Made by a program: the position numbers and the translations under genes. 12,519 bases of DNA from Thermoleophilaceae bacterium (GTDB lineage Bacteria > Actinomycetota > Thermoleophilia > Solirubrobacterales > Thermoleophilaceae): NCBI GenBank assembly GCA_013695855.1, contig JACCZR010000242.1, positions 1-12,519 of the forward strand, given 5' to 3'. The notes beneath the pieces were generated by a model that saw only the letters and a program-made list of their open reading frames with translations, was not told the origin of the DNA and ran no database searches. Positions 6,151 through 12,519 of this stretch are shown here, piece after piece; within the stretch, counting starts at the first letter, position 1, and every line of letters starts with the position of its first letter.

Positions 6151-7494
6151 GTGGAGGCGGGCCCCAGGCGGCGCTCGCCCCGCCTCTTCGGCACCGACGG
6201 GGTGCGCGGAGTGGCCGGCGAGCTTCTGACGGCCGAGCTTGCGGTGTCCCTCGGCCGCGCTGCCGCCGCCGTGTCCGAGGCCGAGGCGCCGCAGGTGCTG
6301 ATCGTCCGCGACACGCGCGAGTCAGGGGAGATGCTGGAGGCCTCGCTGGCCGCCGGCATCGCGGCGGGCGGCGGCCACGCGCTCTTGGGCGGCGTCCTGC
6401 CGACGCCCGGGGCTGCCCTGCTGCTGCGCCGCTACGGCTTCGACTTGGCCGCGGTGGTCTCGGCGTCGCACAACCCCTACCGCGACAACGGCATCAAGTT
6501 CTTCGGCCCGGGCGCCACCAAGCTGCCCGACGAGGCCGAGCGGCGCATCGAGGCGCACGTGGCCGCCGGCGTTCAGGCGTCAAGAGGTCCGATCGGCCGC
6601 CTGCGAAAGCTCCAAGGCGCCACGGGCGACTACCTGCGCGAGCTCGAGCTTCGCTTCAGCGGCCTCGACCTATCCGGTCGCCGGGTGCTGCTCGACTGCG
6701 CCCACGGCGCCACCTACCGCGTGGCGCCCGAGATCTTCCGCCGCCTGGGGGCCGTGACGGAGACCGTGGGCGCCGAGCCCGACGGGCGCAACATCAACGA
6801 CGGCTGCGGCTCCACACACGTCGAGGCCCTTGCCCCGCAGGTGGCCGACGGCGGGTTCGATCTCGGCTTCGCCTTCGACGGCGACGGCGACCGGGTGCTG
6901 GCGGTGGACCGCGAGGGGACGGTGGTAGACGGCGACGAGCTGCTGGCCCTCGCCGCGCTTCACCTGCGGGCCCATCAGCGCCTGCCGGGCGACGGCGTGG
7001 CGGTGACGGTGATGACCAACTACGGCTTCCACCAGGCGATGGCCCAGGCGGGCATCGAGGTGGCCACGACTCCGGTGGGCGACCGCCACGTCCTGGCCGA
7101 GCTGCTCGAGCGCGGCTGGGCCCTCGGCGGCGAGCAGTCCGGGCACATAATCGAGACCGGCTTCGTGCCCTCCGGCGATGGTGTGGCCTCCGCGCTGCTC
7201 ACCCTCGAGGCGCTCACGGGCGAGGGGGATCTCGCCGATAGGGGAGCGATGGCCAAGCTGCCCCAGACGCTGGTCAACGTGACCGTCGCCGACCGCGACT
7301 CCGTGCAGGACGCCACCCCGGTATGGGAAGCGGTGGAGCGCGAGAACGCGGCGCTCGAGGGCCGGGGACGGGTCCTGGTGCGCCCCTCGGGCACCGAGCC
7401 GCTGGTGCGGGTGATGGTCGAGGCGCCGGGGGAGGAGGAGTGCGAGGAGGTGGCGAATCGCCTGGTGGAGCTCGTCCGAGCCGAGCTAGGCTGA
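6151..7494 (+). CDS. glmM: Phosphoglucosamine mutase
   Basis: 447 residues, normal for the family. It converts glucosamine-6-phosphate to glucosamine-1-phosphate in the cytoplasm, the step before GlmU in UDP-GlcNAc synthesis. All four functional loops of the alpha-D-phosphohexomutase fold are present: the N-terminal LFGTDGVRG (12-20), the phosphoserine loop VSASHNP (103-109, catalytic Ser106), the Mg-binding loop DGDGDR (243-248), the sugar-binding loop GGEQSGH (326-332), and the phosphate-binding loop RPSGTEP (411-417). The start is GTG 6151, 8 bases after the rpsI stop, with no clear Shine-Dalgarno, so it probably relies on coupling. The rpsI-glmM-glmS order is typical of actinobacteria and links ribosome and cell-wall precursor synthesis. 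Confidence 0.97.
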   Translation: MEAGPRRRSPRLFGTDGVRGVAGELLTAELAVSLGRAAAAVSEAEAPQVLIVRDTRESGEMLEASLAAGIAAGGGHALLGGVLPTPGAALLLRRYGFDLAAVVSASHNPYRDNGIKFFGPGATKLPDEAERRIEAHVAAGVQASRGPIGRLRKLQGATGDYLRELELRFSGLDLSGRRVLLDCAHGATYRVAPEIFRRLGAVTETVGAEPDGRNINDGCGSTHVEALAPQVADGGFDLGFAFDGDGDRVLAVDREGTVVDGDELLALAALHLRAHQRLPGDGVAVTVMTNYGFHQAMAQAGIEVATTPVGDRHVLAELLERGWALGGEQSGHIIETGFVPSGDGVASALLTLEALTGEGDLADRGAMAKLPQTLVNVTVADRDSVQDATPVWEAVERENAALEGRGRVLVRPSGTEPLVRVMVEAPGEEECEEVANRLVELVRAELG

Positions 7495-7506
7495 TCGGCT
7501 CAATAA

Positions 7507-9369
7507 ATGTGCGGAATCGTTGGATACACCGGGTCGCGTCCTTGTCGCGAGCTCCTGCTCGCCGGGCTCGGCAAGCTCGAGTACCGCGGCTATGACTCGG
7601 CCGGGCTCTCGCTGGTGGGCGACGGTCGCATCGACTCCGTGCACGCCGTCGGCAAGCTCTCCTACCTCCAAGAGGCGGTGGCTGCGCGCGACGAGCGAAA
7701 CGGCGGCTCGCTGGCCACCCTGGACGCCGAGTCGTGCGCCGGCGTAGCCCACACTCGCTGGGCCACTCACGGGCGGGTCACCCAGGAGAACGCCCACCCC
7801 CACGACGACGCCTCCGGCCGGGTGCACATCGTCATGAACGGCATCATCGAGAACTGGGCCGAGCTGCGACGCCGGCTGGAGTCCGAGGGCGCGGTGTTCA
7901 CCTCGGAGACCGACACCGAGGTGGTGGCCCACCTGATCGCGTCTCATCTCGAGGGTGATCTATTCGGGGCCGTGCGCCGGGCCTGCCTCGAGCTGCGGGG
8001 GCACTATTCCTTCGTTGCGGTGAGCGCCGACGAGCCCGACCTGCTCGTGGGCGCCCGCAAGGAGTGTCCGCTGGTCGTCGGCCGCGGCGAGGGCGAGAAC
8101 TTCTTCAGCTCGGCGATCCCCGCCTTCATGGCCGAGACCCGCCAGGTCCAGTTCGTCGAGGACGACGAGATCGTGACCATGACCCCTGACGAGGTGCGCT
8201 TCTTCGACGCCGCCGGGAAGGAGGTCGAGCGCGAGGTCACGGAAGTCGACTGGGACGAGGCGACCGCCGAGAAGGGCGGCTACGAGACCTTCATGCTCAA
8301 GGAGATCCACGAGCAGCCGGATGCCATCGCCGAGACGGTGGGGGACCGCCTGCGCCCCGATGGCACGCTGGACCTCGACGACCTCGGCATCTCCGACGAG
8401 GAGCTGCGGAGCTTCCGGCGCGTGCTGGTGGTGGCCTGCGGCACCTCTTACCACGCGGGCGTGGTGGCCCGCTACGCGATCGAGGAGTGGTCGGGCGTGC
8501 CGGTGGGAGTCGACATCGCCTCGGAGTTTCGCTACCGCAAGCCGCTGTTCAAGACGAACGACCTCGTGGTGGGGATCACCCAGTCCGGGGAGACCGCGGA
8601 CACGCTCGCGGCGATGCGTCTGGCGCGCTCATCGGGGGCCAAGGTCATCGCCATCACCAACGTCATGGGCAGCCAGGCCACGCGCGACTCCGACGGCGTG
8701 CTGTTCACCCGCGCGGGCCTGGAGATCGGCGTGGCGGCCACCAAGACCTTCGTCGCCCAGACGGCCGCCATGTACCTGCTGGGCCTCAAGCTCGCGGAAG
8801 TGCAAGGCAGCCTCCCCCCCGAAGTGATGGCCGGGCTGGGCTCCGACCTGCGGGCGATGCCTCAACACGTCCAGCACATCCTCGAGACCCAGACCGAGCA
8901 CCTGGCCGAGATTGGTGAGCGCTTCCGCGACGCCGGCTTCTTCTTCTACCTGGGCCGCCACATCGGGCTGCCGATCGCGCTCGAGGGCGCGCTGAAGATG
9001 AAGGAGATCTCCTACGTACCGAGCGACGCCTACGCGGCGGGGGAGATGAAGCACGGCCCCATCGCACTGCTCGACGACCGCACGCCCGTGGTGTGCGTGG
9101 CCACCGATCTCCCGATGCTGGACAAGATGCTCTCCAACATGGCCGAGGTGCAGGCCCGCGGCGCCCATGTCATTGCCGTGGCCACCGAGGGCGCTCACCA
9201 GGTGGCCGAGAACGCCGAGGAGGTCGTGTACGTGCCTCGCACCGACTGGCTGCTCCAGCCGCTGCTGGCCATCGTGCCGCTCCAGCTGCTCTCCTACTAC
9301 GTGGCGCGAGCCCGCGGGCTGAACATCGACCAGCCGCGGAACCTCGCCAAGACGGTCACCGTCGAGTAA
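7507..9369 (+). CDS. glmS: Glutamine-fructose-6-phosphate aminotransferase (isomerizing)
   Basis: 620 residues, about the usual 600-625. It makes glucosamine-6-phosphate from fructose-6-phosphate and glutamine, the committed step to UDP-GlcNAc. The N-terminal class II glutaminase domain (about 2-225) opens with MCGIVGY; after Met removal Cys is the nucleophile. It also shows LEYRGYDSAG, HTRWATHG and HPHDD. Two SIS domains follow: the first with CGTSYHAG (311-318) and TQSGETADT (358-366), the second with ALEGALKMKEISY and AYAAGEMKHGP (about 491-518). The end QPRNLAKTVTVE is the conserved C-terminus that shapes the ammonia channel. It starts 12 bases after glmM without a Shine-Dalgarno. No glmS ribozyme could fit in the 12-base gap. 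Confidence 0.98.
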   Translation: MCGIVGYTGSRPCRELLLAGLGKLEYRGYDSAGLSLVGDGRIDSVHAVGKLSYLQEAVAARDERNGGSLATLDAESCAGVAHTRWATHGRVTQENAHPHDDASGRVHIVMNGIIENWAELRRRLESEGAVFTSETDTEVVAHLIASHLEGDLFGAVRRACLELRGHYSFVAVSADEPDLLVGARKECPLVVGRGEGENFFSSAIPAFMAETRQVQFVEDDEIVTMTPDEVRFFDAAGKEVEREVTEVDWDEATAEKGGYETFMLKEIHEQPDAIAETVGDRLRPDGTLDLDDLGISDEELRSFRRVLVVACGTSYHAGVVARYAIEEWSGVPVGVDIASEFRYRKPLFKTNDLVVGITQSGETADTLAAMRLARSSGAKVIAITNVMGSQATRDSDGVLFTRAGLEIGVAATKTFVAQTAAMYLLGLKLAEVQGSLPPEVMAGLGSDLRAMPQHVQHILETQTEHLAEIGERFRDAGFFFYLGRHIGLPIALEGALKMKEISYVPSDAYAAGEMKHGPIALLDDRTPVVCVATDLPMLDKMLSNMAEVQARGAHVIAVATEGAHQVAENAEEVVYVPRTDWLLQPLLAIVPLQLLSYYVARARGLNIDQPRNLAKTVTVE

Positions 9370-9378
9370 CCGGGGGGT

Positions 9379-9460
9379 GTTCTCGTCGAAGACGAGATGT
9401 AGGGGGGCGGAGCCCCTCTGGTTCTCGTCGAAGACGAGATGTAGGGGGTGGAGCCCCCCT
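9379..9460. repeat. Two tandem 42-bp palindromic repeats between glmS and acpS
   Basis: Units at 9379-9420 and 9421-9460/9462 are nearly identical. Each begins GTTCTCGTCGAAGACGAGAT, which forms a 7-bp stem (TCTCGTC/GACGAGA) with a GAA loop. A G-rich run, [C/T]GGAG and a C-run follow, making a second stem of about 5-8 bp. The units differ by one substitution and a compensating one-base shift in the G and C runs, so pairing is kept. The sequence just before unit 1 (CGGGGGGT) resembles the end of a third unit. There is no T-run, so it is not a classic intrinsic terminator, but the stems could slow polymerase or protect the glmS 3' end. Two-stem intergenic elements of this kind resemble REP or other dispersed palindromic repeats. 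Confidence 0.85.
9443..9453 (+). promoter_or_regulatory. acpS ribosome binding site inside the repeat
   Basis: AGGGGGTGGAG, within the second repeat unit, ends 6 bases before TTG 9460. It gives the acpS start good spacing, whereas the GTG at 9448 would lie inside this site. The same bases form the 5' side of the second repeat stem, so folding could mask the site. Confidence 0.55.
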
Positions 9461-9813
9461 TGGCAGGCGTAGGCCTCGACCTTCTCGACATTGCCCGGCT
9501 CGAGCGTGCGCTCGAGCGCCGCCCGCGGCTGGCCCGGCGCCTGTTCACCGATGCCGAGCTGGCCTACGCGGACGGGCGGGCGCGTCCCGGCCAGCATCTC
9601 GCCGCTCGCTTCTGCGCCAAGGAAGCGGTGGCCAAGGCGTTGGGGCTGGAGGTCTGGAGCTTCGCCGACGTCGAGGTGCTCGCCACCTCCACGGCGCCCG
9701 AGGTGCGCCTGAGCGGCGGCGCCGCCCGGCGCGCAGCGGAGCTGGGCGTGCAGCCCCGGATCTCGCTCACCCACACCGAGACCACCGCCGGCGCCGTCGC
9801 CGTGGCTCTGTGA
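9460..9813 (+). CDS. acpS: Holo-[acyl-carrier-protein] synthase
   Basis: 117 residues from TTG 9460. AcpS moves 4'-phosphopantetheine from CoA to the serine of acyl carrier protein, activating fatty acid synthesis. Visible motifs: AGVGLDLLDIARLERA at the N-terminus with the Mg-binding Asp (GxDxxxIxR), LFTDAELAYA, the signature RFCAKEAVAKALG with the catalytic Glu, and ISLTHTETTAGAVAVAL at the end. Length and start fit the family, which begins almost directly at the GxGxD strand. GTG 9448 would add four residues (MEPP) but overlaps the best Shine-Dalgarno, so TTG is preferred. Its stop overlaps the next gene's start (GTGA, 9810-9813). AcpS next to NnrD is a common actinobacterial pairing. Confidence 0.93.
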   Translation: MAGVGLDLLDIARLERALERRPRLARRLFTDAELAYADGRARPGQHLAARFCAKEAVAKALGLEVWSFADVEVLATSTAPEVRLSGGAARRAAELGVQPRISLTHTETTAGAVAVAL

Positions 9814-11324
9814 GCCTGCCGGACTGGCTCGACCCCCTCTTTGAGGCCGAGGAGATGCGGGCGGCCGACGCCTTCGCAATCGAAGAGCGCGGCGTGCCTT
9901 CGCTCGACCTGATGGAGCGTGCCGGCGTGGGCCTCGCGCGGCTGGTGGCCGCCCGTGCGGCCGCCGGCCCGCTCCGCGTGGTGGTGGGCAAGGGCAACAA
10001 CGGCGGAGACGGGCTGGTCGTGGCCCGCCTACTGCGCGAGCAAGGCCGTGAGGTGGACATTCTCGCGGTGGCTGACCTGAGCGAGTCGGAAGCCGATTCG
10101 GAGGCCAACCTCGAGCGCCTACCCGGCGAACAGCCCCGCCAGTTCAGCGCCGAGGCCCTCGAGGGCTCGGGCGCGGTGCTCGACGCGATGCTCGGCACCG
10201 GCTTCGAGGGCTCGCCGCGCGAGCCGATCGCCGGGGCCATCGAGGCGATCAACAGGCAGGACGCGCCGGTGATCGCCTGCGACGTGCCATCCGGGGTCAA
10301 CGCCTCCTCGGGGGAGATCGAGGGCGAGGCCGTTCGCGCCACCGCCACCGCCACCTTCCACGGGGCCAAGCTCGGCCTGCGGGTGAACCCGGGCGCCGTG
10401 CACGCCGGCGAGGTCGAGGTGATCGAGATCGGGATCCCGCGCGGTGCGCCGTCCGGTGAGGGCGCGGGCCTGATCACAGAGCGCGTGCTCGACCTCTACC
10501 CCCGTCGCGGGCGGGAGGGCAGCAAGTTCGCTTCGGGCGTGGTTGTGGTGGTGGGCGGCTCCGAGGGCCTGACCGGCGCGCCCACCATGGCCGCCCTGAG
10601 CGCTCAGCGGGCGGGGGCAGGCTACGTCCAGGTGGCCGTGCCCGGCCCCGCTCAGCCGGTGATCGACCTGCGCCTGCTCGAGGCGATGAGCCGCGGCCTG
10701 CCCGACGAGGAAGGCGGCCACTGCCCGGCGGGGGTCGAGGAGGTGGAGGCGATGGCCGAGCGCGCCGGCGCGGTGGTGCTCGGACCGGGCATCGGCCGCG
10801 GCGAGGGCGCGACCGAGTTCGCTCGCGAGGTGGCGCGGCGCGTCGAGACGCCGTTGCTGATCGATGCCGACGGGCTGAACGCCCACGCCGGTGCCCTGGA
10901 GTCGCTGCGCGAGCGCCGAGCGCCCACAGTCCTGACGCCCCACGAGGCCGAGCTCGGCCGGCTCATGGACCTCGACACCGAAGAGGTGAGCGCCCACCGC
11001 CTGCACTGCGCGCGCGAGGCGGCCCGTCGCAGCAGGGCCGTGGTTCTCCTGAAGGGCGACGACACGCTGGTGGTCGCACCCGACGGTCCCGTTGCGGTGA
11101 GCCCCGGCGGCAGCCCGGCGCTGGCCACCGCAGGAACGGGCGACGTGCTGTCGGGCGTCATCGGCGCGCTCCTGGCCAAGGGCCTGGATCCGCTCGAGGC
11201 CGCTTCGCTGGGCTGCCTGGCCCACGTGCGGGCCGGCCAGGCCGCAGCCCGCCGCCACGGCGCCGACCACGTGGTGGCCGGCGACGTGATCGAGGCGCTG
11301 CCGGAGGGGTTCGGCTCGATCTGA
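9810..11324 (+). CDS. nnrD: Bifunctional NAD(P)HX epimerase / ADP-dependent NAD(P)HX dehydratase
   Basis: 504 residues from GTG 9810. The fused enzyme repairs hydrated NADH and NADPH: the N-terminal YjeF_N domain interconverts the S and R epimers, and the C-terminal ribokinase-like domain dehydrates S-NAD(P)HX, using ADP in bacteria. N-domain (about 1-215): MRAADAFAIEERGVPSLDLM, the phosphate loop GKGNNGGDGLVVARLL (60-75), DAMLGTG (125-131), and CDVPSGVNASSG (157-168). C-domain (about 220-504): KFASGVVVVVGGSEGLTGA (239-257), LGPGIGR (324-330), LIDADGLNA (350-358), LTPHEAELGRL (375-385), LLKGDDTLV (413-421), and ATAGTGDVLSGVIGALLA (439-456) with catalytic Asp445. The GTG start overlaps the acpS stop by 4 bases; longer open frame upstream lies inside glmS and acpS and is not coding. 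No Shine-Dalgarno is seen, so coupling is likely. Confidence 0.95.
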   Translation: MSLPDWLDPLFEAEEMRAADAFAIEERGVPSLDLMERAGVGLARLVAARAAAGPLRVVVGKGNNGGDGLVVARLLREQGREVDILAVADLSESEADSEANLERLPGEQPRQFSAEALEGSGAVLDAMLGTGFEGSPREPIAGAIEAINRQDAPVIACDVPSGVNASSGEIEGEAVRATATATFHGAKLGLRVNPGAVHAGEVEVIEIGIPRGAPSGEGAGLITERVLDLYPRRGREGSKFASGVVVVVGGSEGLTGAPTMAALSAQRAGAGYVQVAVPGPAQPVIDLRLLEAMSRGLPDEEGGHCPAGVEEVEAMAERAGAVVLGPGIGRGEGATEFAREVARRVETPLLIDADGLNAHAGALESLRERRAPTVLTPHEAELGRLMDLDTEEVSAHRLHCAREAARRSRAVVLLKGDDTLVVAPDGPVAVSPGGSPALATAGTGDVLSGVIGALLAKGLDPLEAASLGCLAHVRAGQAAARRHGADHVVAGDVIEALPEGFGSI

Positions 11325-11330
11325 CGGGAT

Positions 11331-11336
11331 TACACT
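11331..11336 (+). promoter_or_regulatory. Putative leaderless -10 element for the glycosyltransferase
   Basis: TACACT fits the actinobacterial -10 consensus TANNNT and ends 7 bases before ATG 11344, the spacing expected when transcription starts at the start codon. No Shine-Dalgarno is present and no strong -35 is seen. The gene could also be read through from nnrD. Confidence 0.4.
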
Positions 11337-11343
11337 CGCGCGA

Positions 11344-12237
11344 ATGTCGATCCCTCCGCTTTCCGTCGTCGTGCCGACCAAGGACCCCTGGCCAGGGCTG
11401 AAGGACTGCCTCGACGCGCTGCTCGACCAGGTGGCCGAGACCGGGGCCGAGCTGATCGTCGTGGATGGCAGCGGCGAGGGCCTGCCCTCCGACGAGGCCT
11501 CGCCGTATCGCCGGGTGAAGCTCGTGCGGGCGTTCGGCGAGTCGGTCTTCGCCCTGCGCGTGCGTGGGGTCGACGCCGCCCGTGGCGACCTGCTCGCGGT
11601 GACCGAGGACCACTGCCTGGTGGACGGCGGCTGGTGCGCCGAGATCATCGAGGCTCACCGGCGCCGTCCCGAAGCGGCGGCGATCGCCGGAGCCATCGAG
11701 AACGGCTCGACCGGGCGGTTCATGGACTGGGCCAACTTCCTCATGACCTTTTCGCCCTTCATGGCTCCGATCGACCGAACCGAGCGCCACCGGATCCCGC
11801 CTCCTCCCAACGTCTCCTACAAGCGGTCGGTCATCGAGGGCCGGCGCCTCGAGGGAGGCTCGGCAGAGTTCGAGCTCAACCCGGCGCTCGCCGCGGCGGG
11901 CTTGATGGAGCTCGACGACCGCGTGGCGTTGACCCACGTGCAGTCACTCGGCGTGGCGGGCACCATGGCCGGCCACTTCCACAACGGGCGCTCGACCACC
12001 GGCATGGCCCACGCCGGGTCCCCGTGGAGCTCTCGCCGCACGCGCCTGCGCAGCTACCTCAACCGGCCGGTCTCCCTAGCCCGCCACACCCTTCGCTCTG
12101 TCCGGCGGCGCGACCTTCCCATTCGCGCCCGGCTCAGCCTGCCGCTCGTGGTGGTGCTCTGCCTCTGCCACGCCGCGGGCGAGCTCACCGGGATCGCCAC
12201 CGGCGGAGCAGGTCAGAGCCCCGAGGCCATCGGCTGA
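11344..12237 (+). CDS. Family 2 (GT-A fold) glycosyltransferase
   Basis: 297 residues. The N-terminal GT-A nucleotide-sugar domain shows LSVVVPTKD (6-14), strand 2 with LIVVDGSGEG (37-46), ARGDLLAVTEDHC (79-91) where TEDH takes the place of the usual DXD metal site, and a later NVSYKR (156-161) typical of GT2 enzymes whose acceptor region follows a conserved Asn. Residues 235-262 are strongly basic, and 264-285 are hydrophobic (LSLPLVVVLCLCHAAGELTG), likely one membrane-associated helix. It would transfer a sugar from a nucleotide donor at the inner face of the membrane; donor and acceptor cannot be told. It is 19 bases after nnrD on the same strand. Surface polysaccharide or glycolipid synthesis is an inference. 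Confidence 0.82.
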   Translation: MSIPPLSVVVPTKDPWPGLKDCLDALLDQVAETGAELIVVDGSGEGLPSDEASPYRRVKLVRAFGESVFALRVRGVDAARGDLLAVTEDHCLVDGGWCAEIIEAHRRRPEAAAIAGAIENGSTGRFMDWANFLMTFSPFMAPIDRTERHRIPPPPNVSYKRSVIEGRRLEGGSAEFELNPALAAAGLMELDDRVALTHVQSLGVAGTMAGHFHNGRSTTGMAHAGSPWSSRRTRLRSYLNRPVSLARHTLRSVRRRDLPIRARLSLPLVVVLCLCHAAGELTGIATGGAGQSPEAIG

Positions 12238-12519
12238 GCCCTCGCGGTCGGCAAGGCGTTCAACCACCGCGGACAACCGTCGAACCTCGGTCAGCGCTTC
12301 CGCATGGGCCACCTCCAGGCCGCGCAGGCGCGCCTCGCTCTCCCGGGCGGCGTCGACGAGCGAGCCGTTCACCACGTCCTGCACCGCGCTGTAGGGGCGC
12401 AGCGCGCGCAGCAACCCCCGGCGGCCGGCCTGCCGCAGCGCACCGCCGCGGGAGACGTCGGGCTCGGACCCGGCGGCCCACCAGGCGGCGGTCTCCACCG
12501 AAGCCGAGCGTCCGTCGGC
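12076..12519 (-). CDS. C-terminal part of an unrecognised protein (5' partial), convergent with the glycosyltransferase
   Basis: A minus-strand frame enters from the right edge and runs to TAG at 12076. In the non-overlapping part (12519-12240) codons are strongly G/C-ending like real genes here. The protein shows RRGLLRALRPYSAVQDVVNGSLVDAA (read across, not a motif) and then a likely coiled coil, heptads around ESEARLRGLEVAHAEAL and TEVRRLSAVVERLADRE. Such Arg-rich RPY plus coiled-coil segments occur in some surface-polysaccharide methyltransferases and glycosyltransferases, so a role near the neighbouring glycosyltransferase is conceivable but unproven. The last 54 residues overlap the glycosyltransferase gene on the other strand by 162 bases and look like low-information sequence. 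A GTG at 12498 could be an internal start, but the frame has no stop before the window edge. Confidence 0.45.
   Translation of the reverse strand, partial: ADGRSASVETAAWWAAGSEPDVSRGGALRQAGRRGLLRALRPYSAVQDVVNGSLVDAARESEARLRGLEVAHAEALTEVRRLSAVVERLADREGSADGLGALTCSAGGDPGELARGVAEAEHHHERQAEPGANGKVAPPDRAKGVAG

Noticed and set aside
6003..7241. 412-residue plus-strand frame overlapping the end of rpsI and most of glmM
   Set aside because: Arg/Pro/Ala-rich shadow of glmM in another frame.
7495..7506. A glmS ribozyme upstream of glmS
   Set aside because: Only 12 bases separate glmM and glmS, far too few.
8629..9879. 416-residue minus-strand frame opposite glmS and acpS
   Set aside because: Shadow of glmS; its repeated LHLVFDEN stretch is just the translated palindromic repeat.
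10119..11648. Long minus-strand open frame (509 residues) opposite nnrD and the glycosyltransferase
   Set aside because: Antisense to nnrD with all catalytic motifs; no recognisable domain, typical GC-rich shadow.

Overview
The window is GC-rich, carries the actinobacterial gene order rplM-rpsI-glmM-glmS-acpS-nnrD, and uses GTG/TTG starts and starts with little or no leader. It therefore looks like chromosomal DNA of an actinomycete. The deep-branching Thermoleophilia (Solirubrobacterales-like) are my best guess, but this rests on overall character, not on a marker comparison.

Layout. Bases 1-127 are the tail of an unrecognised gene. A secreted six-bladed PD40/TolB-like propeller protein follows (208-1134, +). 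Convergent to it are two tandem class I SAM-dependent methyltransferases (2924 to 1227, -) behind their own apparent near-leaderless promoter. Next on the minus strand is a secreted M23 (LytM-type) metallopeptidase with IPT/TIG-like and FlgD-like Ig domains (4266-2968). Its leader is a clear cyclic di-AMP (ydaO-yuaA) riboswitch (4454-4285). The riboswitch shows that the longer reading frame starting at 4704 is not the real protein, and it moves the start to GTG 4266. A roughly 200-base divergent region follows, with two 46-bp direct repeats and a possible rplM leader hairpin.

From 4677 to 12237 all genes are on the plus strand and tightly packed: rplM, rpsI, glmM, glmS, acpS, nnrD (fused NAD(P)HX epimerase/dehydratase), and a family 2 glycosyltransferase with a promoter-like -10 just before its ATG. 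rplM/rpsI and acpS/nnrD overlap by 4 bases. The window ends in a minus-strand partial coding region whose frame runs tail-to-tail into the glycosyltransferase gene.

How it fits together: rplM/rpsI make ribosomal proteins L13 and S9. GlmS and GlmM make glucosamine-6-P and glucosamine-1-P for UDP-GlcNAc and hence peptidoglycan. AcpS activates acyl carrier protein and NnrD repairs damaged NAD(P)H. The divergent M23 enzyme probably cuts or remodels the peptidoglycan whose precursors the plus-strand genes supply, and its expression is gated by the second messenger c-di-AMP.

Most unusual points: an S9 protein with a roughly 210-residue acidic Pro/Glu-rich N-terminal extension built partly from a 45-bp tandem repeat; a tandem 42-bp palindromic repeat between glmS and acpS that appears to supply the acpS ribosome binding site; the diverged 46-bp repeat pair upstream of rplM; and the riboswitch itself. 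I found no CRISPR array, transposase, tRNA or rRNA, and nothing I would call a wholly new multi-gene system.
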